A stretch of 64,000 bases of DNA from Siphonodentalium dalli (GCA_032622095.1 CP136062.1:11247710-11311709), one strand, 5' to 3'. Shown: positions 1 through 10,516, numbered from the stretch's first letter. Notes: generated by a model from the letters alone, not told the origin. Made by a program: numbers and translations.

Positions 1-105
1 ATCAGATGAAACTTGGAATATAACATCTACCATACACGATGATCACAAAACTGGAAACAGATCGTAAATCCGATAAAAAATGGCCCTCAAAATTTTAATC
101 TGCAC
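1..105 (+). repeat. Fragment of the ~250-bp tandem repeat family found at 26.1-26.7 kb
   Basis: The first ~105 bases match about 26549-26662 closely, apart from a short internal gap. Homology stops near 103-105, where the sequence preceding the LINE begins. It therefore probably marks the 5' flank or 5' boundary of the LINE. Confidence 0.8.
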
Positions 106-571
106 ATGACGTCACGGTTGTTGTCTAAGCTGCATATTTTTGTGTCCTCATAATTATGATAATTTTCCGCTCATAGCGTTAAAAATGTGTTCTGCAAATA
201 TGACCACATAATTCGCCATGGATTCGCGGTTCGGTTCCAGGAATAAACAAAGGATTACACTCGAAATCGCTGAGTATATCTGTCTGAAACATTTCTTCCA
301 TACTATTCAAATGTTCCTATTGTCTTAAATGTAAACAATGATTCGCCGCCATATTGCCTTCCACGTTGATCACCCTTAGTTACAATTCTTTCATGGCAAT
401 GCTAATTAGTGGACAAACGCTGGTCGGGTGAAAATTTCACGCTCGAGTAACCATGCTACAACCGACTGTCGATGTCCATGATACGTCAGCGATTGATATT
501 GCAATCAGTGATCGATAACCGACACAGTGTAATTACTTCAGTGTTAATTATCTACACCTGAGTGAGCCAGA
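106..571 (+). promoter_or_regulatory. Putative LINE 5' UTR / internal promoter region
   Basis: This noncoding leader lies between the flanking repeat and the ORF1 start. Full-length LINEs carry an internal promoter here, and that is the only basis for the call. I see no defined core-promoter motif that I would defend. Confidence 0.35.
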
Positions 572-1984
572 ATGGAAGGGAACGATTCGTATACCTTAAC
601 TGATATATCACAATTCACGCCACGTATGGAGAACCTATGTACTCAAAATCTACCAACACCAGACTCTGATTCAACAACTCGCGATAGTTCAAACGCTGAT
701 GATATGGCCTTACCCGAACTAAGCTCATCCGTCCACGAATTTATCACCTGTGTTAAAACAAATCATGGGCGACAGCCTATAAGTGATTCTCGTCCCAACT
801 ATCTACTGTGGGTAATGGAAACTCTCCACAGCCACACAAAAGAACGTGTTATAATATACCTGATAAGTAAATCAAATCATGACGAAGAAACTCTGGAACA
901 AGTTCGAGACTACTGTTTTAGTCAAGCAAATATTATGCCTTTTTTCTCATTCGATTGCAACTCACAACTGAAGAAGCGCATAAAGCGTGACTCTAAAGAC
1001 AAAAATAAGAAGTGTGAACCAATCAGTGTCATCGATAAGTTAGCATCTGACATATATAATATATTATTATTTCTTGTGGACAGTGATGTTTCTCTATTGA
1101 ATGATATGATCAGCAAAAGTGAACGTGGCCTTAGCCAATGTATTTCGCATGATCCTGAAAATTCACCTGCTGTAACACAATCCCAATGTAATGTACCAGT
1201 AATGACAAACTCATTCTTAGTATCAACCCTGATTAGCTTAAGACGGGACGTCGCAATGTTACAAACTGAAAATACCGCCATCAAAGAGCAATTACATGAA
1301 GTAATTCCAGTCCTTAAAGGGCGTCTATCAATTCTCGAGGCAACCGTTGGTATTGAATGTTCTGGTACAGACAATCTTGATAAGTCGCCTAAATCTCCAA
1401 AAGAACCAATTGTTATACAAATTGAGGAACTCGCTGAGAGAGTTGTGGACAATACCGACAGCATTGATGCAAATAAATATTCCATCGAACGCGTCCATGA
1501 CGAAAAGGCCTCCCGTGTAGCTAGAGTTAAAACAAACATCACACTTATGCGCACTGACATAACTAACATAAACGGAAGGATAGACAGTGTAGATAAAACT
1601 CTGAAATCGCATACGGGTTCACTTGCCACTATGAAAGATAGCCAACATAAGAGCGCAAGGCCGGAAAAATCACATATCGACGAAGCCAAAGCAATCGATA
1701 GATCATTAGACAAACATTTCGGTGGCTTAAAATATTCTCTCATTAATTTTGGTGACATGATTTGCAATAAAATGGACACAGTGCTTAATTCGATAACGGA
1801 CACGGTTGATGATGCTCTCCGTTCTAAACCACAAATGCGCACCGTTGATGACAACGCATATGATGCAGGCTATGCCGACGAGAGTCCTGTCAAACATAAA
1901 GTCGAGAGTTTTATCACGCTTGATAATATATCAAACTCTACACACAAACAGAATGAACATTCTAACGTTAATAACGAAAATTAG
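572..1984 (+). CDS. LINE ORF1 protein, N-terminal and coiled-coil part (470 codons to a TAG)
   Basis: ORF1 proteins of LINEs bind the element RNA and act as chaperones in the ribonucleoprotein. This ORF opens at an ATG and runs 470 residues. Residues ~66-116 are a compact stretch with a hydrophobic core. Residues 216-260 look like a heptad-repeat coiled coil (RRDVAMLQTENTAIKEQLHE), and residues ~320-415 are another charged helical region. No CCHC zinc knuckle is visible. The TAG at 1982-1984 appears premature, because the same frame stays open for another 116 codons and a recognisable ORF1-like C-terminal domain follows. Its place just upstream of ORF2 supports the call. The sequence identity to any named ORF1 family is unknown. 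The long minus-strand ORF over 922-1854 is a shadow. Confidence 0.75.
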   Translation: MEGNDSYTLTDISQFTPRMENLCTQNLPTPDSDSTTRDSSNADDMALPELSSSVHEFITCVKTNHGRQPISDSRPNYLLWVMETLHSHTKERVIIYLISKSNHDEETLEQVRDYCFSQANIMPFFSFDCNSQLKKRIKRDSKDKNKKCEPISVIDKLASDIYNILLFLVDSDVSLLNDMISKSERGLSQCISHDPENSPAVTQSQCNVPVMTNSFLVSTLISLRRDVAMLQTENTAIKEQLHEVIPVLKGRLSILEATVGIECSGTDNLDKSPKSPKEPIVIQIEELAERVVDNTDSIDANKYSIERVHDEKASRVARVKTNITLMRTDITNINGRIDSVDKTLKSHTGSLATMKDSQHKSARPEKSHIDEAKAIDRSLDKHFGGLKYSLINFGDMICNKMDTVLNSITDTVDDALRSKPQMRTVDDNAYDAGYADESPVKHKVESFITLDNISNSTHKQNEHSNVNNEN

Positions 1985-2547
1985 TACGAGAGATATGACA
2001 GTGAACGAGATGAACACCATAGTAATGTACATGTGGACCAACGGAATGATTACAACGGTGTGAATGTTGATGAATATTACACTAAACGTGATGAATACGA
2101 ACTCAATGAAAATAGAAGTTGGAACAAATACGACAATTACAATGATGAACGGGACAATGGACGCACGCGTAACACACAAAAGGGCTACCAGACTGACAGA
2201 CGGTCGGACACACGTTATAATAATGGAAGTGTTCGCTCTGATTTCCGCGACAAAGGGTTCAGCGATGGATATCGTACACAGAGGCACCGCGAAAATACAA
2301 TTACTACAACAAACATAGGAACACAACCCCGATAACATCACATCGACTATTTGCTAAAAACTTCAGTGACTGGATTACTGCTGACTTCATTAAAGGATAT
2401 CTTATGCTACAGGACATAAGATTCACTGTGATTAAAATGTTTCGTGAACGAGATACCGGTCGTTTATCAGCTCGTATTAATGTCGACGAATCACAGGCTG
2501 AATTACTCAAAAGCCAAACATTCTGGCGACAATGTATATTGTCGTGA
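1985..2547 (+). pseudogene. LINE ORF1 C-terminal part, separated by a stop and a -1 frameshift
   Basis: The ORF1 frame continues after the TAG at 1982-1984 as an Arg/Asp/Asn/Tyr-rich, low-complexity, strongly hydrophilic segment to a TAA at 2333-2335. The coding signal then moves to the -1 frame near the CCCC run at 2327-2330 and runs to a TGA at 2545-2547. That last ~70-residue stretch has mixed alpha/beta character and contains FSDWITADFIKGYLML near its start and SQTFWRQCI at its end. It resembles the short C-terminal domain of LINE ORF1 proteins, but this is by eye only. Either the copy is decayed by one substitution and one single-base deletion, or the hydrophilic part is a natural end and the last segment is a separate small ORF. 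Decay is more likely. Confidence 0.6.
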
Positions 2548-2720
2548 TTGGGAATTTTCAAATCAAAATTGATGATCAGAAATTGTACTAATCTATGTCC
2601 TAATATGTATGCAACTGGCTGCATGTATTTAACATATATAAATATGTGCCATTTATATATACGTGTATTTATATTGACCAATGTTATTTCATGTGAACGC
2701 TATTACACGGTTCACTTATC

Positions 2721-5700
2721 ATGATGCCTAAAAACTATGTTTTACGGTGGATTTTTCTACATATATTGGTTACACTAATTAATTACAGAAATGTTCTATT
2801 GCGTGACATGACAATGTTTAGACTTGCTACGTGGAATGTGTCGGGAGCATTCAGCAGTGGGGCTTATATCACCTCCCTTTTATCAAATGGGGAATTTGAT
2901 GTCGTTGGGATTAGCGAGCACTGGCTACACCAACACAATGTAGATTTCTTAAATTCACTCAGTAACCAATACAATTGTCATGCCGTGTGTGATTATAGCC
3001 AAAGGCTTCCAATGCAGCGTGGCCGACACAAAGGTGGAATTGCTTTTTTTTATCATAAGCGACAGGCTGACCATGTTTCACATATAGAACTTCATGATGA
3101 TCGAATTATTGGGTTACAAGTGCAGATGTCGGCTAGTGATTTTATTTATATTTTTCAAGTTTATCTACCATCTACAAATTACACTATTAGTACATATGAA
3201 GAGTACATTGACAAACTGAACGATATTGTTGACACATACAAACATCTTGGTCGGTGTATTATATTGGGTGACGGAAATATTGACAAAGATGATCGCAGGA
3301 ACAAATTGTTTAAAAAGTTCTTATCAAAGAAATGTTTTTTCTCAGTTAACCACGATGATCCACTGACCAAGAATATAGCCACATGCACCTCTTACAGTGG
3401 TACAGGCGAATCAGTAATTGACCACATCTTAATTCACGAGGACGATCGCCCACTTGTACGATCATGTGATGTGTTATGCAACGATGTGTTGGCGGATCTG
3501 TCAAACCACAAACCTGTAACTATTTCCATAGAATTTCCAATAAATAATAAATGTTACGCCATTGAGAAAGACGATCCCATTAAATTCAACTGGAAGAAAG
3601 TCACACCAAATTCAAATATTCTTCAAAATTATCAGAGTGTTTTGGAATCCAAATTGCCTGATGTCGCAATCAAGTGTGAAAGCGACATAACTACAACTTA
3701 CGAGTCAATCACCGCTGCCATTTCATCTGCATCATTCATCACATTGCCACGCAAAAAATTCAATAAACACCTAAAGCCTTTTTGGAATTCAAATCTTAGC
3801 AAACTTCATAAAGAAATGCTTCATCATAGAGAGGTGTGGATAGCTGATGGCAGACCACGCGATGGTACTATTAACGTTAGTTTTATAAACTACAAACATG
3901 CGAAAGCTGCATTCCGTCGGCAATATAGAAAAAGCGCACAACAATTTATCCATAAACGTGATGAAGACATAGACAAATGTGCACAAGTTGATCAAGACAC
4001 GTTCTTTAAACTGTTCAATGCCAAACGATCTAAGTCTCAGAGCTCAGCGACAACATTTTTCCAAGAAGGCGACCGCACTCTGCGCACAACACATGATATT
4101 GTCCATGCGTGGTCATTATACTTTGAGAAGTTGTATGGTCCTTTAACTAATGTAAAGTTCGACAAAAAAGTTACTAACTTCGTCAAAGACACCATTGACA
4201 GTTCATACGGGAAATCGAATGCAGTAGATAATGTACTGTTATACCCCGTAACGCCATGTGAACTACACACTGTGGTTAATACACTGAGTCGCAACAAAGC
4301 TGCTGGTTATGATTTCATTTACAATGAAAATATTATATATGGTGGTCAGCGGCTAATCAACTGCCTTTGTCAACTGTTATCTGCCATTCTGCATCATGGT
4401 GTTATTCCTGAATCCGCCAAACGAGGTGTTATTATCACACTACATAACGGAGGCTCAAAACCAAAACACTCGTTTGACAGTTACAGGGCTATAACACTGA
4501 TGCCTACATTTTACAAATTACTGGACAAGGTTTTACAAAATCGTATTGAGTCACATGCGCCATATATTGTTGCAGTTAACCCTCTACAACACGGCTTTCA
4601 AAAACAGATAAGCTCTATGATGACGTCATATCTAACGCAAGAATGCATCACACATACGGCTGAAAGAAATCAGAAATTATATTGTTGCTTCTTAGACGTC
4701 TGGAAAGCATTTGACACCGTATGGGTTGATGTACTCCTCTATAAATTGTACACAAGAGGCCTCACTGGGAGATCATTCAACGTAATGTACCAATTGCTTA
4801 CTGGCGTCTCATGTTCACTAAAATACAATAACGTTTCCTCAAATTGGTTCTCAATTCAACAGGGTACAAGGCAGGGAGTGATAATTTCTCCGAAATTTTA
4901 TATGATCTACATTGACGAATTGATCAATATACTCTCAAACACTATATACGGATTCCACATGGACACTATTAATTGTACCTGTCCAACGCATGCCGACGAT
5001 ATGTTGTTGTGTTCATCAACCAAGAGTGGGCTTAATTCACTTATTGACACATGTTTCAAATACAGCAACAAATGGCGCTATAAATGCAATTCATCAAAGT
5101 CTGTTGTAATTGTTTTCAATGAAACAAAAACGCAATCAAATAAGCGTAGTCGTCAATGGCGCATGGGGACTGATCAGCTGACAGAGGTCGATAGTACGAT
5201 GCACCTTGGCATACCAATTAACAAATACAAACATAAAAACGAATTTATAGAACATATATGTGATAAATTAAGGAGCACATACATCATGCTATCTAACGCA
5301 GTGTTACACGCTAATGGCATTACCCCATTAAGCTCATCACTGCTGTACAAATCTATTGTATTACCAAGAGTCTTGTTCGGTACGGAACTCTTGTTAAACG
5401 TATATGATAGCGACATGCTTAAACTTGAGAGAGGTCATCGTTTTTGTATTAAAAATATTCAGGGCTTCAACTCTCGGACCCGTACCGACATTGCTCTTGG
5501 GTTGCTAGGAATACATCCACTAGAATGTTATATCAATCAGCGAAAATTAACTTTGTTTTCATCATTGTGCAATGTAATACCTGGTAAAACCTCAAAAGCT
5601 GTATTCATCCACAGGATGTATGAAAGCATCTTGCACACATCTATAACACATAATTACTTTGGTGATATACACAATTTGTTGGATAGATATAACCTCGTGG

Positions 5701-5741
5701 AATATTTAGATGAACTTTTCACACAAAATGTGTTTTCCTAA
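2721..5741 (+). CDS. LINE ORF2 polyprotein: AP-like endonuclease + reverse transcriptase
   Basis: This protein nicks the target DNA and copies element RNA by target-primed reverse transcription. The 1006-residue ORF begins at ATG 2721, but ATGs at 2808 and 2814 (residues 30 and 32) lie closer to the conserved start of the endonuclease. Endonuclease motifs: TWNV at 37-40, SEHWL at 65-69 (catalytic Glu66), GDGNID at 183-188, DHIL at 234-237 and SNHKPV at 261-266. The last is usually SDH, so the Asp is replaced by Asn here. Reverse-transcriptase motifs: NKAAGYD at 525-531, YRAITLMPTFYKLLDKV at 588-604, LDVWKAFDTVW at 658-668 (Asp659), QGTRQGVIISP at 714-724 and HADDML at 757-762 (Asp759, Asp760; His replaces the usual Tyr). 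The ORF closes early at a TAA just after a TTTT run, and the remaining C-terminus continues in the +1 frame. Confidence 0.95.
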   Translation: MMPKNYVLRWIFLHILVTLINYRNVLLRDMTMFRLATWNVSGAFSSGAYITSLLSNGEFDVVGISEHWLHQHNVDFLNSLSNQYNCHAVCDYSQRLPMQRGRHKGGIAFFYHKRQADHVSHIELHDDRIIGLQVQMSASDFIYIFQVYLPSTNYTISTYEEYIDKLNDIVDTYKHLGRCIILGDGNIDKDDRRNKLFKKFLSKKCFFSVNHDDPLTKNIATCTSYSGTGESVIDHILIHEDDRPLVRSCDVLCNDVLADLSNHKPVTISIEFPINNKCYAIEKDDPIKFNWKKVTPNSNILQNYQSVLESKLPDVAIKCESDITTTYESITAAISSASFITLPRKKFNKHLKPFWNSNLSKLHKEMLHHREVWIADGRPRDGTINVSFINYKHAKAAFRRQYRKSAQQFIHKRDEDIDKCAQVDQDTFFKLFNAKRSKSQSSATTFFQEGDRTLRTTHDIVHAWSLYFEKLYGPLTNVKFDKKVTNFVKDTIDSSYGKSNAVDNVLLYPVTPCELHTVVNTLSRNKAAGYDFIYNENIIYGGQRLINCLCQLLSAILHHGVIPESAKRGVIITLHNGGSKPKHSFDSYRAITLMPTFYKLLDKVLQNRIESHAPYIVAVNPLQHGFQKQISSMMTSYLTQECITHTAERNQKLYCCFLDVWKAFDTVWVDVLLYKLYTRGLTGRSFNVMYQLLTGVSCSLKYNNVSSNWFSIQQGTRQGVIISPKFYMIYIDELINILSNTIYGFHMDTINCTCPTHADDMLLCSSTKSGLNSLIDTCFKYSNKWRYKCNSSKSVVIVFNETKTQSNKRSRQWRMGTDQLTEVDSTMHLGIPINKYKHKNEFIEHICDKLRSTYIMLSNAVLHANGITPLSSSLLYKSIVLPRVLFGTELLLNVYDSDMLKLERGHRFCIKNIQGFNSRTRTDIALGLLGIHPLECYINQRKLTLFSSLCNVIPGKTSKAVFIHRMYESILHTSITHNYFGDIHNLLDRYNLVEYLDELFTQNVFS

Positions 5742-6276
5742 CAAAATATCATGGAAGAATACAACACAAAATAGCGCCAACACATTGTATGCTTCAGAGT
5801 GGTCTCAAAGGATTAGCAATGATCAGAGCTTATCTCGCTTCCGAAAACTTCACCCAGAGTTACGTGTCGGTGACATTTGGAAGATATGTAAATGTGACCC
5901 AGAAATCAGTTCCATATACCTCACTGTATCTAAATTAATCTGTCAAACAAAACAACAAGAACAGATTCCGTGTGTCAATTGTGAGAAATTGACAAACGAT
6001 GTGGTTCTGCACGCTATAATAGAATGCAATGCTATATCTGCTGTTAGAAATGAGTTTGAGTATGACATTATGAATACATTTGGAATTAATTTGTATTTAC
6101 TATATGATTCACTATCACCTGAAGACAAATTGTGTACACTACTCGGTCGCTTGCCTGACTCTGATGATGTTCATGTAATATTTGACGGGCCTGATTGTAG
6201 TAAATTCTTCTTTAAATATGCTATCAAATTATGGCATACATACCACTTGTTTGCTGGCATACATGCAATCATGTAA
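5710..6276 (+). pseudogene. LINE ORF2 C-terminal domain, shifted to the +1 frame
   Basis: The reading frame overlaps the end of ORF2 and carries its C-terminal region. The coding signal crosses over near the TTTT run at 5733-5736, which fits a one-base insertion. The segment contains a Cys-x2-Cys ... His-x4-Cys arrangement (CVNCEKLTNDVVLHAIIEC), the zinc-knuckle-like element common after the RT domain in many LINEs and thought to aid RNA or DNA binding. The region just before it (YASEWSQRISNDQSLSRFRK) is basic and helical. The TAA at 6274-6276 is followed by the 3' UTR. Because a -1 or +1 programmed shift is not typical here, I read this as damage, or as a sequencing or assembly slip in a homopolymer. 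Confidence 0.8.
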
Positions 6277-6716
6277 ACACATCTGTTTAAGGTATACTTA
6301 ATATAGCTACAAAGGATTAAGCATCAACATAAAATATATTATATACGACATCTACTGAATTACCGTTTCGATTGTAACACAATGTAGCGTGTTGTGTCCA
6401 TTTTGGGAAGATCTTCCTCTCTGGAGACCACGCCCGTATATGGTCCCCACTGTCTCACACATGCTACTAAAATTACATAGGACTTTGAGTCTGGGTAGCT
6501 GGAGGTCATGATCGACTACACAAAAGTACTGGAGGGTTGTGTACGTTTGTGTCCAATGTTCTTCCCCATAAACGGGCCTGGACTCCAGAGAGTAAATACT
6601 TCCGTTAACCCTTGTAAATATGTTCATTGATGTTTCTTATATGTATTTGCATTGCTTGTGTTATGTATTTATATACTTATATCTTCATTATATATGGAGG
6701 ATAAATAAAGATATAT
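6277..6716 (+). other. LINE 3' UTR and tail
   Basis: Noncoding sequence follows the ORF2 stop. It becomes strongly AT-rich after 6610 and ends in ATAAATAAAGATATATAT, then joins repeat R1. There is no long poly(A); the tail is TA-rich. Confidence 0.6.
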
Positions 6717-6988
6717 ATAAAAGCAGTGTGCCCTTCATTTTGATACTTCGAATGCGAATAACCTGCTAATATTTATGAAATTAATTAATATGACACATGT
6801 TCGCGTTCCTGTCACTGAGTTTACACTGTGTTGACTTTAGCGTGACATTAGAATACCATAGCAATAGAGGACATATATACAATAGTGTATGTGTCGCCCT
6901 TACTAATGTCAAAAGCAAATACGTATATTGTTTCAATAAATTATGAACATTTTAAGCTCTCCATATTAACGATATATGTATAAGCTAT
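6717..6988 (+). repeat. Partial copy of repeat R1 (5' ~270 bp)
   Basis: The sequence is nearly identical to 23617-23889 and slightly more diverged from 18618-18892. It starts at the LINE junction and diverges from the other copies after CTATATAC at about 6988. Confidence 0.88.
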
Positions 6989-8460
6989 ATACCGGAGCCA
7001 TGAATCGAGTTCACCCAGTACAGAGATTAGTACCTGTTGGTATATCTATTGCGACCACGAATCTCTGATTGACTTAATAAAGATGTATCAACACTGACAA
7101 CCTAGTTCAGTTATGAATGTAGTGGTGGTATTGAAAGCTTTCTACTGGAACTTGGAGTGGAAGTGAAAATTGAGAAAGCGGTCACGTTGACTAAAATACA
7201 AGGTTGTCTGTTATTATTTTTACGATTGTGAGCGCCAAAGGTGTGTGCGAACATTGGCAGTGTCATATTCCTATAGTGATGCATACAATGCCATACATTG
7301 TGTCTACACACAAAATACAGCTATGCTATAATTAATCAACCCATTTAATGAGGTGGCAGATCGCTAATGACGGCGTTCGCATACCGCATTCGAGTGGTAT
7401 CACCTGTTAATCTCACCGTGGTTGTATTTTTTTAAACTGCGATAACCAAGTAAATTGCCTCAGCGTTAATCTTTTGTTTTGTGGCTGCAAAAATGCCAAG
7501 TTCGATATAAATACTTGAAACACGCGAGCGTTTAACGTCCGGCACCATTTTCAATATAATAAATTGTTTGCGGTTTATTCAACATACGAAGTTGGTCACT
7601 GTCGCCATGGAGCCATTTGCAATTTCCTCATCATTCATCAATACAGTGTCACGCCATGCCAGAAATAAGTACTCTGGTGCGGTTACAATACCGACTTAAA
7701 AAGATATAATTCATATAAACATCGCATGAAGAATATGGTCTATCAGCGAACGCGGCGTGATTAGTGTGGTATCATTGACTTGCAGTTGATCACATGAACA
7801 CGATCGAGTACTGTGGGAATACCGGTGGTCAACCTCGGTAAGGAAGGTCGATTAATTAGAGCATAGCTGTAAGTGTTTCCAGGGATTCCGAATTTCCTTT
7901 ACCATACATAAATGTGAATTAAACTCCAATAGTCTTGTTCCTTTATCTCTTCAGAACAGAAAACATGATGTGTATGGTTGGTATTGGTTGTAACTTGTAA
8001 TTAATGTCATTAAGCCTATTAAACAAAATTGTGATGTTTCCGTTAACCCACCACCCCTACATGTACACAGTAGTCCAGACATAATCCTATTAATTTTATC
8101 GACACCATGAAAACATTAAACAGAAAAACATAAAAACATAAAACACGTTTATCAAAATCTGATCGTAGTAAAATAGTGATAATCAGTCACTGGCTTGGAT
8201 TATTTGCACTGGAAATCTGGGGTTGATGGCACCCTTGTGTATATGGTCATTAGACCAGTTCAGTTCAACCGCTCGGTTGATAGCGACAATGCTTATTACA
8301 AATAATATCAAGGCTTGTTTATCCATTGCAATAAAAATCCAGCAATGGGCTGATTGTGTCCTATTATCATCGGTTGTGCAAAGGGCATACACACATGTAT
8401 ATTCAGAATAACATATTTAAAAAAAAAAATTACCACCCAAACATACTATTTTTCCTTTCG
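6989..8460. other. No recognisable feature
   Basis: AT-rich sequence with only short open frames on both strands. I see no domain-like translation, tandem structure or long palindrome. Confidence 0.5.
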
Positions 8461-8648
8461 TCACTATTCAATTTTAGTCATTTTGGTGGATTTGCAACTC
8501 ACGGATAGAGTTAGGACTTTACGAAGGTTATATATTAACATCTATTATTATATCATTTATTATATTGTTCAATGTACAACTATATATTATTATGTTTGCA
8601 TACTGTCCTTATAAGGATGTTTTGCCTATTAAACTTATCTATCTATCT
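8461..8648 (+). mobile_element. Possible 5'-truncated LINE tail ending in (ATCT)n
   Basis: The AT-rich stretch ends with CCTATTAAACTTATCTATCTATCTATG. A short tetranucleotide tail after an AATAAA-like region is typical of 5'-truncated CR1- or RTE-type insertions. No target duplication is visible, so the call is weak. Confidence 0.3.
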
Positions 8649-8890
8649 ATGGGAAATCACTATTGTGTTCAAATAAACAGAACACGTGGCTCAATTCTGT
8701 TTCATTTAGGTGTTTTTGATAAACACTAGTGAACGGAACACATGGTAAATCACTAGTGTTTTTAAATAAACAGAACACATGCCTGAATACTGTTTCATTT
8801 AGGTGTTTTTGATAAACACTATTTTTTTTAATAAACGGAACACATCCCTGAAAACTTTTTCATTTAGGCGTTTTTGTGGAACACATGTTT
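8649..8890 (+). repeat. Degenerate tandem repeat, about 2.5 units of 70-100 bp
   Basis: A block containing AATAAACAGAACACATG, then TTTCATTTAGGTGTTTTTG and GATAAACACTA recurs near 8670, 8770 and 8830. The units differ in length and have accumulated substitutions. Confidence 0.75.
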
Positions 8891-8899
8891 TGCATAATA

Positions 8900-9823
8900 A
8901 TGTTTTACAGTGTATATAGCTGGACACAGCATTGATCATTTATTTCATTTGACTGAAACATTTTATCAAAAATTCATTGAAAATCAATGTGACCCTCTGA
9001 AGTTACACGGCTAGAGAGACGAATTTTCCGCTCTAACGATCTGAACAATTACTATGCAAATCTCATTCTCATTGGCTGCAATTCGAAATAGGCTCCGCCT
9101 ATAATAAACAACTATGTATGCCCGAACTGTGAAATACACAATTTTCCCGCTAATGCCAGGAAACGCGGGAAAATTTGAATTATAATAGGGTCTGTGGTCA
9201 GTGACAGCTGCCAACTAAACATGCTGTCAGGTATTACTATTAATTGCTTTTGCCTCTTTACTTGGGATGCTGTACCACTCCCCAGGTTCTTATACACTAA
9301 GTTGGAACTCTCAGAAAACATGGTGATGACATTTATTAACACAAGTATATACAGGTTAACAGCAAGGCAGCCACGGGATAATAATATACAATGATATCTT
9401 CTTATGAACACGTTCAGAACAAGAGTGAGAGAAAGAGCTTGGCTCTGTCTGGTATATATGCTCTGAGAGGAAAACGCCCTGACCCCAGATGTCGTGATTT
9501 GATTGGAACACGTGTGCGCCGCGCCCACCAGAACAGGTGGAAATTCAGTAACATATTTTGACAAAAGCAGTGAACTCTAAAGTCAGTGACCTAGATCATT
9601 CACCTCAGAGTTGTTGTTCCCTCATCAGATCAGGACATTGAACTCTCAGCTAAGATTAACCCTACTCACATACGTCGTCGTCGAAAGTATTACAATGCAA
9701 AGGCTCGGCGTTTATGTGCATATACGCGGATTCAAACTTTAAGTTTAAAGGATTATCCATATAATAAAATATAAATAATAAATAATAAAAAACGGGTCGT
9801 AAATGTGATACATGGAATATACG
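8900..9823. other. No recognisable feature
   Basis: The longest open frame (about 9112-9564, minus strand) has no domain-like signature. No tandem repeats are seen. Confidence 0.45.
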
Positions 9824-9826
9824 TGA

Positions 9827-10516
9827 TATCGCCATATATGTAAACCTCACGACCGCACGACATGGGGCAGTGTGGCAAGAGAAGGTTCATGGCCAGGGAT
9901 GTCAAGACATGGAATTGAAATGATAAAAATAGTATTCATGTTTGGTCGCAGTGTTGAGGATGACATGTCTCATATATTGCTGGACGAGGCTACGGAATAC
10001 GGGGATATTCTACAGCAGGATTACGTTGATAGTTATTATAATTTAACTTAAAAAGTTCTCTTAGGTCTGACGTGGATGAAAGACGAGTGCTCAAATGCGA
10101 GACGAGTGTTGAAAGTCGATGACGACGCGTTCATTAATTTGCCGTTGTTGTTCAAGGAACTTTCTGTTATCGACGACAATACTATATACGGGTTTTGTAT
10201 ATACCATTCATTTACAAAAAGGAATCACCCGAAGTATGGAATGGCGTATTCGGATTACCCATACCCAATGTTTCCTCCGTACTGTACGGGAATTATGTAT
10301 GTGATTCCCAGCGGGTTAGCGAAGTACATCCAGACTGTGGCTGAATATTACAGTATATTTCCGATGGAGGATATATGTACATTACTGGGATGCTTCCGTT
10401 GGGCCCGAAGCACATAAGCGTATTTCGTAAGAGAAGCGAACGTCTTCGTGAAAGATGTGGACGCATTACTCGCAGCAGACATTTGGCAAACACTTAAGGA
10501 TGGAAAATGTACGTGA
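9827..10516 (+). pseudogene. Beta-1,3-galactosyltransferase-like (GT31) pseudogene fragment
   Basis: GT31 enzymes are Golgi type II membrane proteins that add Gal or GlcNAc in beta-1,3 linkage to glycans. One continuous frame from 9827 gives the family landmarks in order: RRTTWGSVAREGSW at 9854-9895 (the R..TWG motif), VFMFGRS, DDMSHILLDEATEYGDILQQ, DYVDSYYNLT, VLKVDDDAFIN at 10106-10138 (the DxD metal-binding motif), YPMFPPYCTGIMYVI at 10258-10302, and PMEDICTLLG near 10360-10389 (the ED..xG motif). The frame is broken by a TAA at 10049-10051, in the NLT-L-K position that is normally Leu, and by a TAA at 10415-10417. The reading then continues plausibly to a TGA at 10514-10516. The N-terminal signal anchor is missing: the frame is closed by a TGA at 9824. 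The segment from 10076 to 10417 alone is an uninterrupted 113-codon frame. Most likely this is a dead copy of an expanded GT31 gene family. Confidence 0.88.

Larger units (their letters stand above)
106..6716 (+). mobile_element. Nearly full-length non-LTR retrotransposon (LINE) with two ORFs, inactivated
   Basis: The sequence shows a ~465-bp 5' leader, ORF1 (572-2547), a ~170-bp spacer, ORF2 (2721-6276) and a ~440-bp 3' UTR. The 3' UTR ends in an AT-rich tail with an ATAAATAAAG signal-like run near 6700. ORF2 carries an apurinic-type endonuclease followed by a reverse transcriptase, the layout of the jockey/CR1/I/L1-type LINEs that use target-primed reverse transcription. There are no LTRs. 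At 6717 the sequence switches to repeat R1, whose other copies (18.6 and 23.6 kb) have a different upstream sequence, so 6716/6717 is the 3' junction. The 5' limit is inferred from where the ~250-bp repeat ends and could lie anywhere from 103 to about 570. The ORFs carry only one in-frame stop and two frameshifts, so the copy looks fairly recent. I could not assign the clade. Confidence 0.88.

Noticed and set aside
922-1854. 310-codon minus-strand open frame
   Set aside because: It lies wholly opposite LINE ORF1, and its translation is low-complexity Ser/Leu-rich without domain features; it is a shadow.
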